Positions 1 through 7,618 of a stretch of 33,172 bases of DNA are shown piece after piece. Source of the DNA: Paracoccaceae bacterium (GTDB taxonomy: Bacteria > Pseudomonadota > Alphaproteobacteria > Rhizobiales > Stappiaceae); assembly GCA_013373445.1 (NCBI GenBank), contig JABXHV010000141.1:1-33172 (forward strand), written 5' to 3'. The notes under the pieces were generated by a model. It worked only from the letters and a program-made list of their open reading frames with translations. It was not told where the DNA came from and searched no databases. How positions within the stretch are numbered: position 1 is the first letter of the stretch; each line of letters opens with the position of its first letter. Position numbers and translations under genes: made by a program.

Positions 1-120
<120 letters not shown>

Positions 121-200
121 TTACGATCACCTTGATGCCGATCTGATCTGCGCCGGGGCTTCGCCAACTTTGGTGTCGGTTCTGCCAAGACGCTTCGGCA

Positions 201-233
201 CCTCGCGGCACAGGCATATAACCGTGCACGAGG
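201..233 (-). other. Hairpin in the predicted mnmA leader
   Basis: CCTCG (201-205) pairs with CGAGG (229-233), GCAC (208-211) with GTGC (224-227), and GG (213-214) with CC (222-223), around a seven-base loop, with small bulges. It lies between the predicted mnmA promoter and its start codon, so it would be in the mnmA 5' untranslated region. No T-run follows, so it is not an intrinsic terminator. A role in leader control is only a possibility. Confidence 0.4.
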
Positions 234-256
234 AAAATTTGATTTGCGTTGGTGTC

Positions 257-285
257 ATTATAAAGCAGGGAAGCTTTGGCGTAAA
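257..285 (-). promoter_or_regulatory. Sigma-70-type promoter for mnmA
   Basis: Read on the minus strand, TTTACG (positions 285-280) is followed by a 17-base spacer and a perfect TATAAT (262-257). Transcription would start near 250, leaving a leader of about 130 bases before mnmA. The -10 box and spacing are ideal; the -35 matches four of six consensus bases. Confidence 0.6.
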
Positions 286-303
286 TCTCAGTCGGTCTTC
301 TCC

Positions 304-318
304 CGGCAAAACTTGCCG
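304..318. promoter_or_regulatory. FlbD (ftr-type) enhancer palindrome upstream of fliK
   Basis: CGGCAA-AAC-TTGCCG is a perfect six-base inverted repeat with a three-base centre. It resembles the ftr elements bound by FlbD in Caulobacter and shares a 13-base core (GGCAAAAYTTGCC) with the palindrome in front of fliF at 3795-3807. Its centre lies about 127 bases upstream of the start expected from the sigma-54 promoter at 412-427, a normal enhancer distance for a bacterial enhancer-binding protein. FlbD is encoded in this window. Binding itself is inferred. Confidence 0.6.
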
Positions 319-411
319 AATGGGTAAAGCTTTCCCATTGGCGTGGCCGTCGAAGAGTTTGAGCTATTTTCCAAGTAATTGATTTATATAGCTTTATATA
401 AAAGTCAGAAC

Positions 412-427
412 TGGCGCGATGCTTGCT
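412..427 (+). promoter_or_regulatory. Sigma-54 promoter of fliK-flgD
   Basis: TGGCGCG-ATGC-TTGCT matches the sigma-54 consensus TGGCACG-N4-TTGCW at all but one defined position. The essential GG (413-414) and GC (425-426) are separated by exactly ten bases. The expected start is near 438, downstream of the first possible ATG of the fliK reading frame (379), so that ATG cannot be used from this promoter. The FlbD-like palindrome at 304-318 is the likely enhancer. Confidence 0.8.
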
Positions 428-510
428 ACTGTTCCTGTGTCGGAGTGTGTCCGGCATTTGGTTTGTTTAAAAGGGTCAAAGCTTTGCTGCCTGTTGGTCT
501 GTTTGCAAAT

Positions 511-2304
511 ATGTCTGGTGAGGCTGCTCCGAACGGGATGATGTTCGGAAGTGGCGGTGGTTTGATGTCTCAGGGCGCTGCATCTGGCGCCTTTGCGGCG
601 CTGCTGCAGGGGCAGGGTGATGGTCAGGGCCAGGCGTTTGAGCAGAGTGGCGCATTGCTCGGTGAAGGCACTGAAACTTCATTGGCCGCTTTGTTTGGGG
701 CTGGCTTATCTAATGCCGCGACTTTGGGCGAGTTTGGAACTGATCCCGAAGGCGCGCTGGATGAAGTAACGGAAGAGCTTGCCGGCAATCCTTCAATGTT
801 GATGGCTGCGGGCCAGCAGGCGTTGATGCCGGGCCTCGATCCAGCCCTGAATGCAGGTACAGGTGGCGCTGTGGCTGACGGCGCTGCCAGCGATGGTCAG
901 GTTATTGGCGATATCGGCGAAGGTCTTGGTAGTGTCGCTGGAAAATCTCAGGCGGTTCCTTCATTCGCTGCGGCAGCTCAGAGTGCCGGGGCGTTGCGGC
1001 AGAGTGCCGAGAATGCTGATCTGACAGCCGCCGCCCAAGCAGGTGGCAACTTGACGTCGCTCGCGCAGACCCCAAACGATGGCGACGTGCCGCTTCCAGG
1101 CGCTGCTGAAGTGGCAGATCTGGCTTTGGATCCGGATGGGCAGCCCCTCGCGAAGGTTGGCGGAGGCGAGGCTGGCGCCGATGTTGATCAGGTGGTCTCC
1201 ACCGCGAAGTCTCAAGGTGATGTAGGTGTTGCACAGAAGGCTGCTGAAAAGCAGGGGTTCATGCAGCGCTGGAAAGAGGACCTTGCCGCTCTTGGTGCTG
1301 CTAATGCAGGCGCTCCATCCAGTGTCGCCGCTTCGGCAGGTGCGCTGGCAAGTGATGCAGTTTCGGATGATCAGTTGATCGTTCTGGGTGCTGGCGCAGG
1401 GTTGAAGACAACGGAACAGACCTCACAGGCCGCCAATGGCGCAGGCATTAAACTGGCCAGTGATCGCGCGTTGTCAGACTTGCAGAGCTCGCAACAGCCT
1501 GCGGCAGGTATGAAGGGCGCTGCCGCGCCAACCGTTCGCCAGGAAGCTGCAACGACAACAGTCGATGCAGGCTCTGAAGAGCAGATGGCGGATCCAGGAC
1601 AACAGCCAGTCAAAAAGACGGTTGCTGCCGGAACTGGTCCTGACGGTCCTGTTGCAGCCAACACTGCGAAGGTCGGGGCTCCGGCTGGCGCAGCTGGTCA
1701 AGTTGAAACCGTTGATGTTGCCATTGCCCCCGTTGATGGCGGGTTGAGTGATGGCGAGGGCGAAGGGCTTGATACGGAGCTGATTTCGCTTCGGGATCTG
1801 GGATCGAACAGCAAGCTGCAAGCTGCGGGCACTTTAAAGACCGACAGTATGCATGCTGACGTGCGTAACCATTCCGGCCAGATTTCCATGCAGGTAGCCG
1901 GTGCAATGGCGCGGAACCTGCAAAACGGCAACACCCGGTTTCAAATGCGCTTCGATCCTCCAGAGCTCGGCCGAGTGGATGTTTCGATGAAGGTTGCATC
2001 AGACGGATCTGTTCAGGCCCACATGATCGTTGAGCGCCCCGAGACCCTCGACATGTTCCTGCGAGATCAGCGGGCGCTTGAACGGGCACTGGAATCTGCC
2101 GGGCTCTCCACCAACAGCGAAAATCTGCAATTCTCTTTGAAGGACCAGAGTGGTCAGGGACAGCAATTCGCAGAGGGAGAAGGCGATGGCCGGTCCGGGT
2201 TTGGCTACGGTTCCCCTGAAGGGAACGAGACTAATGACACCATCGAGCAAGTTGCTCAAATTCAACTGACGAATGGTCAAAGAGGCCTTGATATCAGGAT
2301 CTAG
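511..2304 (+). CDS. fliK: Flagellar hook-length control protein FliK
   Basis: FliK is a secreted molecular ruler that sets hook length and triggers the export switch to filament substrates. From the ATG at 511 the protein has 597 residues. The first three quarters is a low-complexity region rich in Ala, Gly, Gln and Ser, typical of FliK rulers. The C-terminal part (roughly residues 450-560) carries the Flg_hook domain, with RFDPPELGRVDVSM and an LRDQRALERAL segment. The frame is open from 379, but that lies upstream of the sigma-54 promoter, so I prefer 511. A TTG at 484 with an AAAAGGG eight bases before it is a real alternative. flgD follows 42 bases later in the same operon. Identity is firm; the start is less so. 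Confidence 0.88.
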   Translation: MSGEAAPNGMMFGSGGGLMSQGAASGAFAALLQGQGDGQGQAFEQSGALLGEGTETSLAALFGAGLSNAATLGEFGTDPEGALDEVTEELAGNPSMLMAAGQQALMPGLDPALNAGTGGAVADGAASDGQVIGDIGEGLGSVAGKSQAVPSFAAAAQSAGALRQSAENADLTAAAQAGGNLTSLAQTPNDGDVPLPGAAEVADLALDPDGQPLAKVGGGEAGADVDQVVSTAKSQGDVGVAQKAAEKQGFMQRWKEDLAALGAANAGAPSSVAASAGALASDAVSDDQLIVLGAGAGLKTTEQTSQAANGAGIKLASDRALSDLQSSQQPAAGMKGAAAPTVRQEAATTTVDAGSEEQMADPGQQPVKKTVAAGTGPDGPVAANTAKVGAPAGAAGQVETVDVAIAPVDGGLSDGEGEGLDTELISLRDLGSNSKLQAAGTLKTDSMHADVRNHSGQISMQVAGAMARNLQNGNTRFQMRFDPPELGRVDVSMKVASDGSVQAHMIVERPETLDMFLRDQRALERALESAGLSTNSENLQFSLKDQSGQGQQFAEGEGDGRSGFGYGSPEGNETNDTIEQVAQIQLTNGQRGLDIRI

Positions 2305-2346
2305 AGCTGAAGAGCTTTTCGGATATCGGCCAAAGGAGTGGCAGGA

Positions 2347-3018
2347 ATGTCTTCTATTTTCCCATCATCAGGCACGTCGTCGACGTCGTCGTCGATTTCT
2401 TCGACTGCCACGAGCGCTGCGAGCCTCGAGGACAACTATGAACTGTTCTTGTCCTTGTTAACGACGCAGATTCAGAACCAGGATCCTTTGGATCCAATGG
2501 ATGCGGCTGAATACACCAAGCAATTGGTTCAATATTCCACTGTTGAACAGGGGCTGAAGCAGAACCAGAACCTGGAGAGGATTATTGAAGAGATCACCTC
2601 CTCGCAGGCTTCTGCTTATGTGAGCTATATCGGGCAGGAGGTTTCTGCCAGCGGAAGTCAGACCGTTTTGTCGAATGGGGCTGCTGAATGGGATATTTCT
2701 GTGACTGAAGATGTCACGGGCACTGTCGAGATCAAGAACTCTGCTGGCGTTACCGTCTTTTCGGATACGGTTGAACTTTCCGCTGACGATACCAGCTATA
2801 AGTGGGATGGAAGTCTGGATAAGGGCGGCGAAGCTGCTGCCGGCACTTATTCAGTCGCCTTTTCGGTCAAGAACGGAGAGGGCAACAAGCGCTCTGTGTC
2901 TACCGATGTGACCGGTGTTGTTGATGAACTCAACCTCACCGGAAGCGAGCCCACGTTGAAAATAGGCAACCTGGAAATTCCGATCAGCGCTGTAACATCG
3001 GTCCGCCGGGTAAGTTAG
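2347..3018 (+). CDS. flgD: Flagellar hook capping protein FlgD
   Basis: FlgD is the scaffold cap at the tip of the growing hook, needed for FlgE polymerisation outside the cell. The 223-residue product has a Ser/Thr-rich start, then the FlgD N-terminal signature (LFLSLLTTQIQNQDPLDPMD followed by YTKQLVQYSTVEQ, about residues 33-70), then a beta-rich C-terminal half of the FlgD Ig/Tudor type. The start is the ATG at 2347 because AAAGGAG (2332-2338) lies eight bases before it; the in-frame GTG at 2338 overlaps this ribosome site. It is co-transcribed with fliK, and an intrinsic terminator about 80 bases after the stop closes the unit. Confidence 0.94.
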   Translation: MSSIFPSSGTSSTSSSISSTATSAASLEDNYELFLSLLTTQIQNQDPLDPMDAAEYTKQLVQYSTVEQGLKQNQNLERIIEEITSSQASAYVSYIGQEVSASGSQTVLSNGAAEWDISVTEDVTGTVEIKNSAGVTVFSDTVELSADDTSYKWDGSLDKGGEAAAGTYSVAFSVKNGEGNKRSVSTDVTGVVDELNLTGSEPTLKIGNLEIPISAVTSVRRVS

Positions 3019-3099
3019 GTGATAAATTTTCTGATTTTTCGCCATTTTAGTATGTTTGGCATGGTTATTTAATAGTTATTTTTTCGCAGATTGCGATTG

Positions 3100-3131
3100 G
3101 GCCTCCTGGATCTTAACAGGAGGCCTTTTTT
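3100..3131 (+). terminator. Intrinsic terminator of fliK-flgD
   Basis: A perfect nine-base stem, GGCCTCCTG (3100-3108) with CAGGAGGCC (3117-3125), has an eight-base loop and runs directly into six T residues (3126-3131). It separates flgD from sciP, so sciP needs its own promoter. Confidence 0.93.
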
Positions 3132-3164
3132 GTTAATTTATCAGAAGCTTTTTGCATCATTGTC

Positions 3165-3212
3165 TTAAATGTCATTAATCAATTCGCATTTTTATAGTTA
3201 ATGTAAGCTTTA
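3165..3212. promoter_or_regulatory. CtrA-like half-site cluster upstream of sciP
   Basis: Two near-matches to the CtrA box TTAA-N7-TTAA lie between the flgD terminator and sciP. TTAA (3165-3168) and TTAA (3175-3178) have a six-base gap, and TTAA (3198-3201) is followed by seven bases and TTTA (3209-3212). Neither is a full consensus. The region is AT-rich, so chance matches are likely. In Caulobacter sciP is directly activated by CtrA, which makes the position plausible. Confidence 0.35.
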
Positions 3213-3288
3213 GAGGGGCTTAGGTAAATTTTAAACAGCTGTATGTATTCTTGAGGCTGATCTTGGTCATGGTTAGTGTGAGAGTACA

Positions 3289-3564
3289 ATGGCCGAACAA
3301 ATTCGTTCGCGTGTTAAATATGTCATCGGCCCTGATGGCAGCCCATTGACGATAGCAGACCTTCCGCCGGTTTCTACAAGGCGCTGGGTTATTCGTCGAA
3401 AAGCTGAAGTCGTCGCAGCCGTTCGTGGTGGTCTTCTTTCTTTGGAAGAAGCATGTCAGCGTTATACCCTGACAGTCGAAGAGTTTCTGTCTTGGCAGAG
3501 TTCGATTGAAAAACATGGGTTGGCAGGCTTGCGTGCCACGCGTGTTCAACAATATCGCAACTAA
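3289..3564 (+). CDS. sciP: CtrA inhibitor SciP (DUF1153)
   Basis: The 91-residue protein matches the SciP/DUF1153 family over its whole length. It has an N-terminal VKYVIGPDGSPLT segment, then RRWVIRRKAEVVAAVRGG and LLSLEEACQRYTLTVEEF, which form a helix-turn-helix, and a basic C-terminus. In Caulobacter SciP is a small cell-cycle transcription factor that blocks activation of CtrA-dependent promoters, including flagellar ones. A purine-rich GAGAG precedes the ATG. The gene is monocistronic: terminators lie on both sides. Its place between fliK-flgD and the fliF operon fits a role in timing flagellar gene expression; the details here are inferred from the family. Confidence 0.92.
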   Translation: MAEQIRSRVKYVIGPDGSPLTIADLPPVSTRRWVIRRKAEVVAAVRGGLLSLEEACQRYTLTVEEFLSWQSSIEKHGLAGLRATRVQQYRN

Positions 3565-3610
3565 AACTCTTTTTAGAGAATTGTCCCGAATCTGAATCGG
3601 GAGCTTGGAG

Positions 3611-3634
3611 GGGCGGCTTTGGCTGCCCTTTTTT
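3611..3634 (+). terminator. Intrinsic terminator of sciP
   Basis: GGGCGGC (3611-3617) pairs with GCTGCCC (3622-3628; one G-T wobble) around a TTTG loop, followed by six T residues. It lies 47 bases after the sciP stop and isolates the fliF promoter from sciP transcription. Confidence 0.88.
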
Positions 3635-3685
3635 GTGTCATTTTGAGCGTGCTCTGATCAGGCTTTTTAAAAAGTTAACGCGCTA

Positions 3686-3745
3686 GGCAAATTTTCCCCG
3701 TATGTTTTGCAAATTGCATTAATAAGATTGGCGGATTTCTGCCAA
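3686..3745. promoter_or_regulatory. Degenerate FlbD-like repeats upstream of fliF
   Basis: GGCAAATTTT-CCC (3686-3698) matches ten bases of the inverse of the 3795-3807 palindrome. TTGGC (3728-3732) and GCCAA (3741-3745) form a second inverted repeat with an eight-base centre. They may be weaker FlbD sites or chance resemblance. Confidence 0.25.
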
Positions 3746-3769
3746 ATAGCGTTGCGCTCACCTGCTTTA

Positions 3770-3784
3770 TTAACTTCTTGTTAA
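3770..3784 (+). promoter_or_regulatory. CtrA box of the fliF operon
   Basis: TTAA (3770-3773), seven bases, TTAA (3781-3784) then C is an exact CtrA consensus (TTAA-N7-TTAAC). With the second half taken as the -35 region, a -10 would fall near 3803-3809 and the start near 3816, about 60 bases before the fliF GTG. This mirrors the CtrA-dependent class II promoters of Caulobacter. Confidence 0.72.
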
Positions 3785-3794
3785 CCTTCTGAGG

Positions 3795-3807
3795 GGCAAA
3801 ATTTGCC
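3795..3807. promoter_or_regulatory. FlbD (ftr-type) operator in the fliF promoter
   Basis: GGCAAAATTTGCC is a 13-base palindrome differing at one central base from the core in front of fliK (305-317). It begins 11 bases after the CtrA box and covers the expected -35/-10 spacer and -10 region, so FlbD bound here should block RNA polymerase. Caulobacter fliF is repressed by FlbD at a comparable site (ftr4). A GG-N10-GC pattern is also present, but a sigma-54 reading is weaker because only the -12 element fits well. Confidence 0.6.
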
Positions 3808-3874
3808 TATCGGTTAATGATTTGCGGCTGGGGCTACAGCTGACTTCACCAAAAAAAGATGCGGGCGAGCTTAA

Positions 3875-5494
3875 GTGAACGGACTTATTGAATTTGTTAA
3901 GGCGTTGGGTCCGACGAGAATTGCGGCGATGGGTGCTGTTGCTGCAATTCTGGTCGGAGTGTTTGCGTTCATCATTTTCCGGGTGACAGCTCCACAGATG
4001 ACACCCATCTACACTGAGCTGACCCTGGAGGACTCCGGTGCGATTGTCAGTCAGTTAGAATCTCAGAACATTCAATATGAATTGCGCAATGACGGGGCGA
4101 CCATTCTGGTGCCTCAGGATCGGGTCGCTCGGTTGCGCATGTTGCTTGCTGAAGACGGGCTGCCAACGGGCGGTTCAATCGGTTACGAAATCTTTGATCG
4201 ATCCGATACGCTTGGGGCAACCAGTTTCGTTCAGAACATCAATAAGCTACGTGCCCTTGAGGGCGAGATGGCGCGGACGATTACCTCAATTAACCGCATT
4301 CAGGCTGCTCGTGTTCATCTGGTGATCCCTGAGCGCCAGTTGTTTCAGCGTGACAAGCGTCCGCCCTCAGCGTCGATTGTCTTGAAGGTTCGTGGTTCTT
4401 TGGGGCCAAGTGAAATTCGTGCTGTTCAGCATTTGGTAGCGACTGCTGTTGATGGCTTGGTTCCGGAGCGTGTATCCGTTGTTGACGAGGCAGGGCGTCT
4501 GTTGGCGTCTGGCGTTGATAGCAGTGATGACGGCGTGCTTTCCAGTGCCTTGCAAGACCGCGTTACAGGCATCGAGTCTCGTCTGCGAAATCAGATTGAA
4601 GAGATCCTTGGAAGCGTAGTTGGACCAGGCCGTGCACGCGTTCGTGTTGCTGCTGAAGTCGATCACAATCGTATCACCGAGACCACAGAAACTTACGATC
4701 CCGAAGGCCAGGTTGTTCGCTCGACCCAGGCCAAGGAAGAAGCTAGCACGCGGGTAAGCAATCAAAATCAGGTGACCGTCGGCAACGAGATCCCGAATGC
4801 GCAGCAGAATGCTGACGGCGCGGGTGGAGATCAGGACAGCTCGAGTTCGTCTGAAGAGATCGTCAACTACGAAATCTCCAAGGCGACCCGGACTGAGATT
4901 GTTGAAGCAGGCCAAATCCGGAAGCTTTCTGTGGCTGTGCTCGTTGATGGTGTTTATGAGCCGGACGAGAATGGTGAGATTGTCTATTCTCCGCGCACGC
5001 AGGAGACATTGGATCGCATCGCCTTGTTGGTTCGCTCTGCAATCGGGTTCGATGCTACGCGCGGCGATAGTGTTGAGGTTGTCAACTTGCAGTTTGCGTT
5101 GCCACCACAGAGTGACTTCGATGCGCAAGAACCCGGTCTGTTTGAGTTCACAAACGCAGACATCCTGAGGTTTGCAGAGCTTGGCGTGCTGCTTCTAATT
5201 TCGCTGCTGTTGTTGCTCTTCGTGGTCCGTCCGTTGCTCCGCCGTATTGTTACTCCTGAGGAGCAGGCGCCACAGGATCTGGTTATTGCACCAGATGGCA
5301 CCTTGATGTCGGAAACCGAAGTGCCTGCAGATGAGCTGGATGAAGAAGATCAATTCCGGATCGAGTGGCTCGAAGAGGCGAAAGCGGAGGGGGCTTTGCA
5401 GGCGTCTTCTATCAACAAGGTTGGTGAGATGATCACCGAATACCCAACCGAGGCAGTTACGATTGTCCGCGGTTGGCTTGATCAGGCGGCTTGA
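3875..5494 (+). CDS. fliF: Flagellar MS-ring protein FliF
   Basis: FliF builds the MS ring in the inner membrane, the base of the basal body and housing of the export gate. The 539-residue product has a first membrane helix at about 18-38, ring-building motifs of the YscJ/FliF domain (to about 220), a FliF C-terminal periplasmic domain (about 250-410), a second membrane helix at about 434-452 ending in VVRPLLRR, and an acidic cytoplasmic tail that binds FliG. The start is a GTG; the following [20 protein letters not shown] matches the usual alphaproteobacterial N-terminus, and no better start lies upstream. It is the first gene of a six-gene operon, with a CtrA box and FlbD-like operator in front. 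Confidence 0.96.
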   Translation: MNGLIEFVKALGPTRIAAMGAVAAILVGVFAFIIFRVTAPQMTPIYTELTLEDSGAIVSQLESQNIQYELRNDGATILVPQDRVARLRMLLAEDGLPTGGSIGYEIFDRSDTLGATSFVQNINKLRALEGEMARTITSINRIQAARVHLVIPERQLFQRDKRPPSASIVLKVRGSLGPSEIRAVQHLVATAVDGLVPERVSVVDEAGRLLASGVDSSDDGVLSSALQDRVTGIESRLRNQIEEILGSVVGPGRARVRVAAEVDHNRITETTETYDPEGQVVRSTQAKEEASTRVSNQNQVTVGNEIPNAQQNADGAGGDQDSSSSSEEIVNYEISKATRTEIVEAGQIRKLSVAVLVDGVYEPDENGEIVYSPRTQETLDRIALLVRSAIGFDATRGDSVEVVNLQFALPPQSDFDAQEPGLFEFTNADILRFAELGVLLLISLLLLLFVVRPLLRRIVTPEEQAPQDLVIAPDGTLMSETEVPADELDEEDQFRIEWLEEAKAEGALQASSINKVGEMITEYPTEAVTIVRGWLDQAA

Positions 5495-5496
5495 TC

Positions 5497-6546
5497 ATGG
5501 CGGGTGATGGACTTCAAAACCAACTGAAAGTCGCTGATGACGTTGAGGAGCGTGAGCTCAAAGGTGCTGAACGTGCGGCTGTTCTGTTGTTGGCCCTGGG
5601 CGAGTCCCATGGCAAACCGATCTGGGACAATCTGGATGACATAGAAGTGCGCCAGGTGTCAGCGGCAATGGCAAACCTTGGGCCGGTTACACCGGTCATG
5701 CTTGAAAATTTGTTCAAGGATTTTGTACGCCGCATTAGCTCCAAGGGCGCTTTGACTGGAAACGTTGATGCTACAGAGCGTCTTCTTGGGTCTTTCCTTC
5801 CTGGAGATCGCGTCAGCATCATCATGGAAGAAATTCGTGGCCCTGCAGGCCGCAACATGTGGGAGAAGCTCTCCAACGTTCAAGAGAATGTGCTCGCAAA
5901 CTATCTCAAGAATGAATACCCGCAGACTGTTGCTGTGGTCTTGTCCAAGATCAATTCAGACCATGCCGCACGCGTTCTTGGTATTCTGCCTGAGGAATTG
6001 GCGCTTGAAGTCGTTAGCCGCATGCTGCGTATGGATGCCGTCCAGAAAGAAGTGTTGGAAAAGGTCGAGCAAACGCTACGCGTTGAGTTCATGTCTAACC
6101 TGACCAACACGTCTCGTCGTGACAGTCATGAAATGATGGCGGAGATCTTCAACAACTTTGACCGTCAGACCGAAGCCCGGTTCCTCGCGGCGCTCGAAGA
6201 GGAAAACCGTGAAGCTGCAGATCGCATCAAGACACTGATGTTCACATTCGATGATCTGCTCAAACTCGATGCTGCCAGCTGTCAGACTTTGCTGCGTGGC
6301 GTTGAGAAGGATCGTCTGGCGATTGCGCTCAAGGGCTCGACAGATGCGGCCCGCGACTTCTTCTTCTCCAATATGTCCTCACGTGCCGCAAAGATGTTGC
6401 AGGACGATATGGAGGCTCTGGGACCTGTTCGCTTGCGAGATGTGGATGAAGCGCAGACCGGAATGGTGAACACCGCAAAAGATCTCGCCGCCAAGGGTGA
6501 AATCATGATCTCCAAGTCGAAGAGCGACGATGAGATCATCTACTAA
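5497..6546 (+). CDS. fliG: Flagellar motor switch protein FliG
   Basis: FliG is the rotor protein of the C ring; it binds FliF, FliM and the stator and generates torque. The 349-residue length is close to the family norm. The middle domain carries the [13 protein letters not shown] version of the EHPQ motif (about residues 144-156). The C-terminal domain ends with [19 protein letters not shown], containing the charged torque-helix residues (Arg, then Asp-Asp and Glu). An in-frame TTG at 5491 overlaps the fliF stop; the ATG at 5497 is preferred. Translational coupling to fliF is likely in either case. Confidence 0.95.
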   Translation: MAGDGLQNQLKVADDVEERELKGAERAAVLLLALGESHGKPIWDNLDDIEVRQVSAAMANLGPVTPVMLENLFKDFVRRISSKGALTGNVDATERLLGSFLPGDRVSIIMEEIRGPAGRNMWEKLSNVQENVLANYLKNEYPQTVAVVLSKINSDHAARVLGILPEELALEVVSRMLRMDAVQKEVLEKVEQTLRVEFMSNLTNTSRRDSHEMMAEIFNNFDRQTEARFLAALEEENREAADRIKTLMFTFDDLLKLDAASCQTLLRGVEKDRLAIALKGSTDAARDFFFSNMSSRAAKMLQDDMEALGPVRLRDVDEAQTGMVNTAKDLAAKGEIMISKSKSDDEIIY

Positions 6547-6569
6547 AGTTATTCAGGTTATGAAACGCA

Positions 6570-7277
6570 ATGGGTGTCATGGTTAGTCCATCACGATTTT
6601 TGTTCAATATGGACTTTACGGAACCGGAAGAGCCGGAGATTGAGGCTCCTGTGGTTCCCGAAGTTCCGATGATGTCTGTGGCGGAACACGAACGACGTTT
6701 GGCTGAAGCGAAAGCGGAGGCGTTTGAGGAAGCCCGCGTTGCTGCCCTGAATGACCTGCTCGAGACGCAGGAGAAGTTGCTTACAGACGAAGTCACTCAG
6801 TTGGCAGGCGTTTGTGAAGGCGTTCTCAACCAGCTCGATGAAGTCGGGGCGCAACAAGAGAAAGAAGCGATTGGCTTTGCCTTTCTGGTCGCCCGACGGC
6901 TATGCGCCCATCTGCTTGCTCGTCAACCGATGGCTGAGATCTTGTCGCTGGTGTCTGAATGCCTTGCGCCTCTGCGCCGTGCGCCTCATTTGGTGATCCG
7001 GGTAGCTGAACGGGATGTCGAAGCGCTGGAGACCCGGATTGAACCGATTGTACGGGAAAAGGGCTTCGAAGGTCGTCTGGTGATATTGGGAGAAGCCGAT
7101 ATTGCTCGAGGCGACTGTCATATAGAATGGGCGGAAGGAGGGATTCGGCGTGACCGAAAGGCTCTTGAAGCCCAGATCGACGGACACATCAAGAATTACA
7201 TTCTTTCGCGGTCCAAGAAGGTCACGCAGAAGGTAGAAGATGTTGCCTCTTCGGCAACTAAGGAAACCGAAAAATGA
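6570..7277 (+). CDS. fliH: Flagellar export regulator FliH (FlbE-like)
   Basis: This 235-residue protein sits exactly where Caulobacter has flbE, between fliG and fliN, and has FliH features: an acidic, Pro-rich N-terminus (about residues 15-35), a long charged helical region with Ala/Glu heptads (about 37-85), and a globular C-terminal part with the FliH/YscL-type HLVIRVAERDVEALE segment. FliH binds and restrains the FliI export ATPase and links it to the C ring through FliN. Sequence conservation is low in this family, so the call leans partly on position. Its ATGA end overlaps the fliN start by four bases. fliI is not in the window. Confidence 0.82.
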   Translation: MGVMVSPSRFLFNMDFTEPEEPEIEAPVVPEVPMMSVAEHERRLAEAKAEAFEEARVAALNDLLETQEKLLTDEVTQLAGVCEGVLNQLDEVGAQQEKEAIGFAFLVARRLCAHLLARQPMAEILSLVSECLAPLRRAPHLVIRVAERDVEALETRIEPIVREKGFEGRLVILGEADIARGDCHIEWAEGGIRRDRKALEAQIDGHIKNYILSRSKKVTQKVEDVASSATKETEK

Positions 7278-7609
7278 GCGATGAGCAGGATACCGGCATA
7301 CCTCTAGATGAACTGGAAGCGCCAACTCCGAGTTCTGATGAAGAGCAAATCAGTCAACCGCAGACCGCAGTTGATCTGGAGGCTGTCTTTGATGTGCCAG
7401 TCCGTATTTCAGCGGTCCTGGGTCACTCAAAGATGCATGTATCCGATTTGCTGAAACTTGCCTCAGGTACTGTCCTGGAGCTCGATCGCAAAGTCGGTGA
7501 AGCGATCGATATCTATGTAAACGACCGCCTTGTCGCGCGCGGTGAAGTGGTTTTGGTCGAGGACAAGCTGGGTGTCACGATGACTGAAATCATTAAGACG
7601 GACAGGTAG
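7274..7609 (+). CDS. fliN: Flagellar motor switch protein FliN
   Basis: FliN forms the base of the C ring with FliM, docks FliH and takes part in switching rotation. The 111-residue product has a variable acidic N-terminus (about 1-35) and a C-terminal SpoA/FliN domain: VDLEAVFDVPVRISAVLG, LLKLASGTVLELDRKVGE and VNDRLVARGEVVLVEDKLGV are the typical strands. It overlaps fliH by ATGA, which implies translational coupling. No fliM is seen here; in related genomes it is encoded elsewhere. Confidence 0.95.
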   Translation: MSDEQDTGIPLDELEAPTPSSDEEQISQPQTAVDLEAVFDVPVRISAVLGHSKMHVSDLLKLASGTVLELDRKVGEAIDIYVNDRLVARGEVVLVEDKLGVTMTEIIKTDR

Positions 7610-7618
7610 GAACTGGCC

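Noticed and set aside
379-510. Upstream extension of the fliK frame from the ATG at 379
   Set aside because: It lies before the sigma-54 start expected near 438 and encodes a Cys-rich stretch unlike FliK.
1610-2089. 159-codon minus-strand frame inside fliK
   Set aside because: Composition follows the antisense of FliK low-complexity sequence.
3794-3807. Sigma-54 promoter reading of the fliF palindrome (GG-N10-GC)
   Set aside because: The -24 element matches poorly, and the adjacent exact CtrA box explains the promoter better.
4367-5128. 253-codon open frame antisense to fliF
   Set aside because: It is a shadow of a clearly real gene and resembles no protein family.
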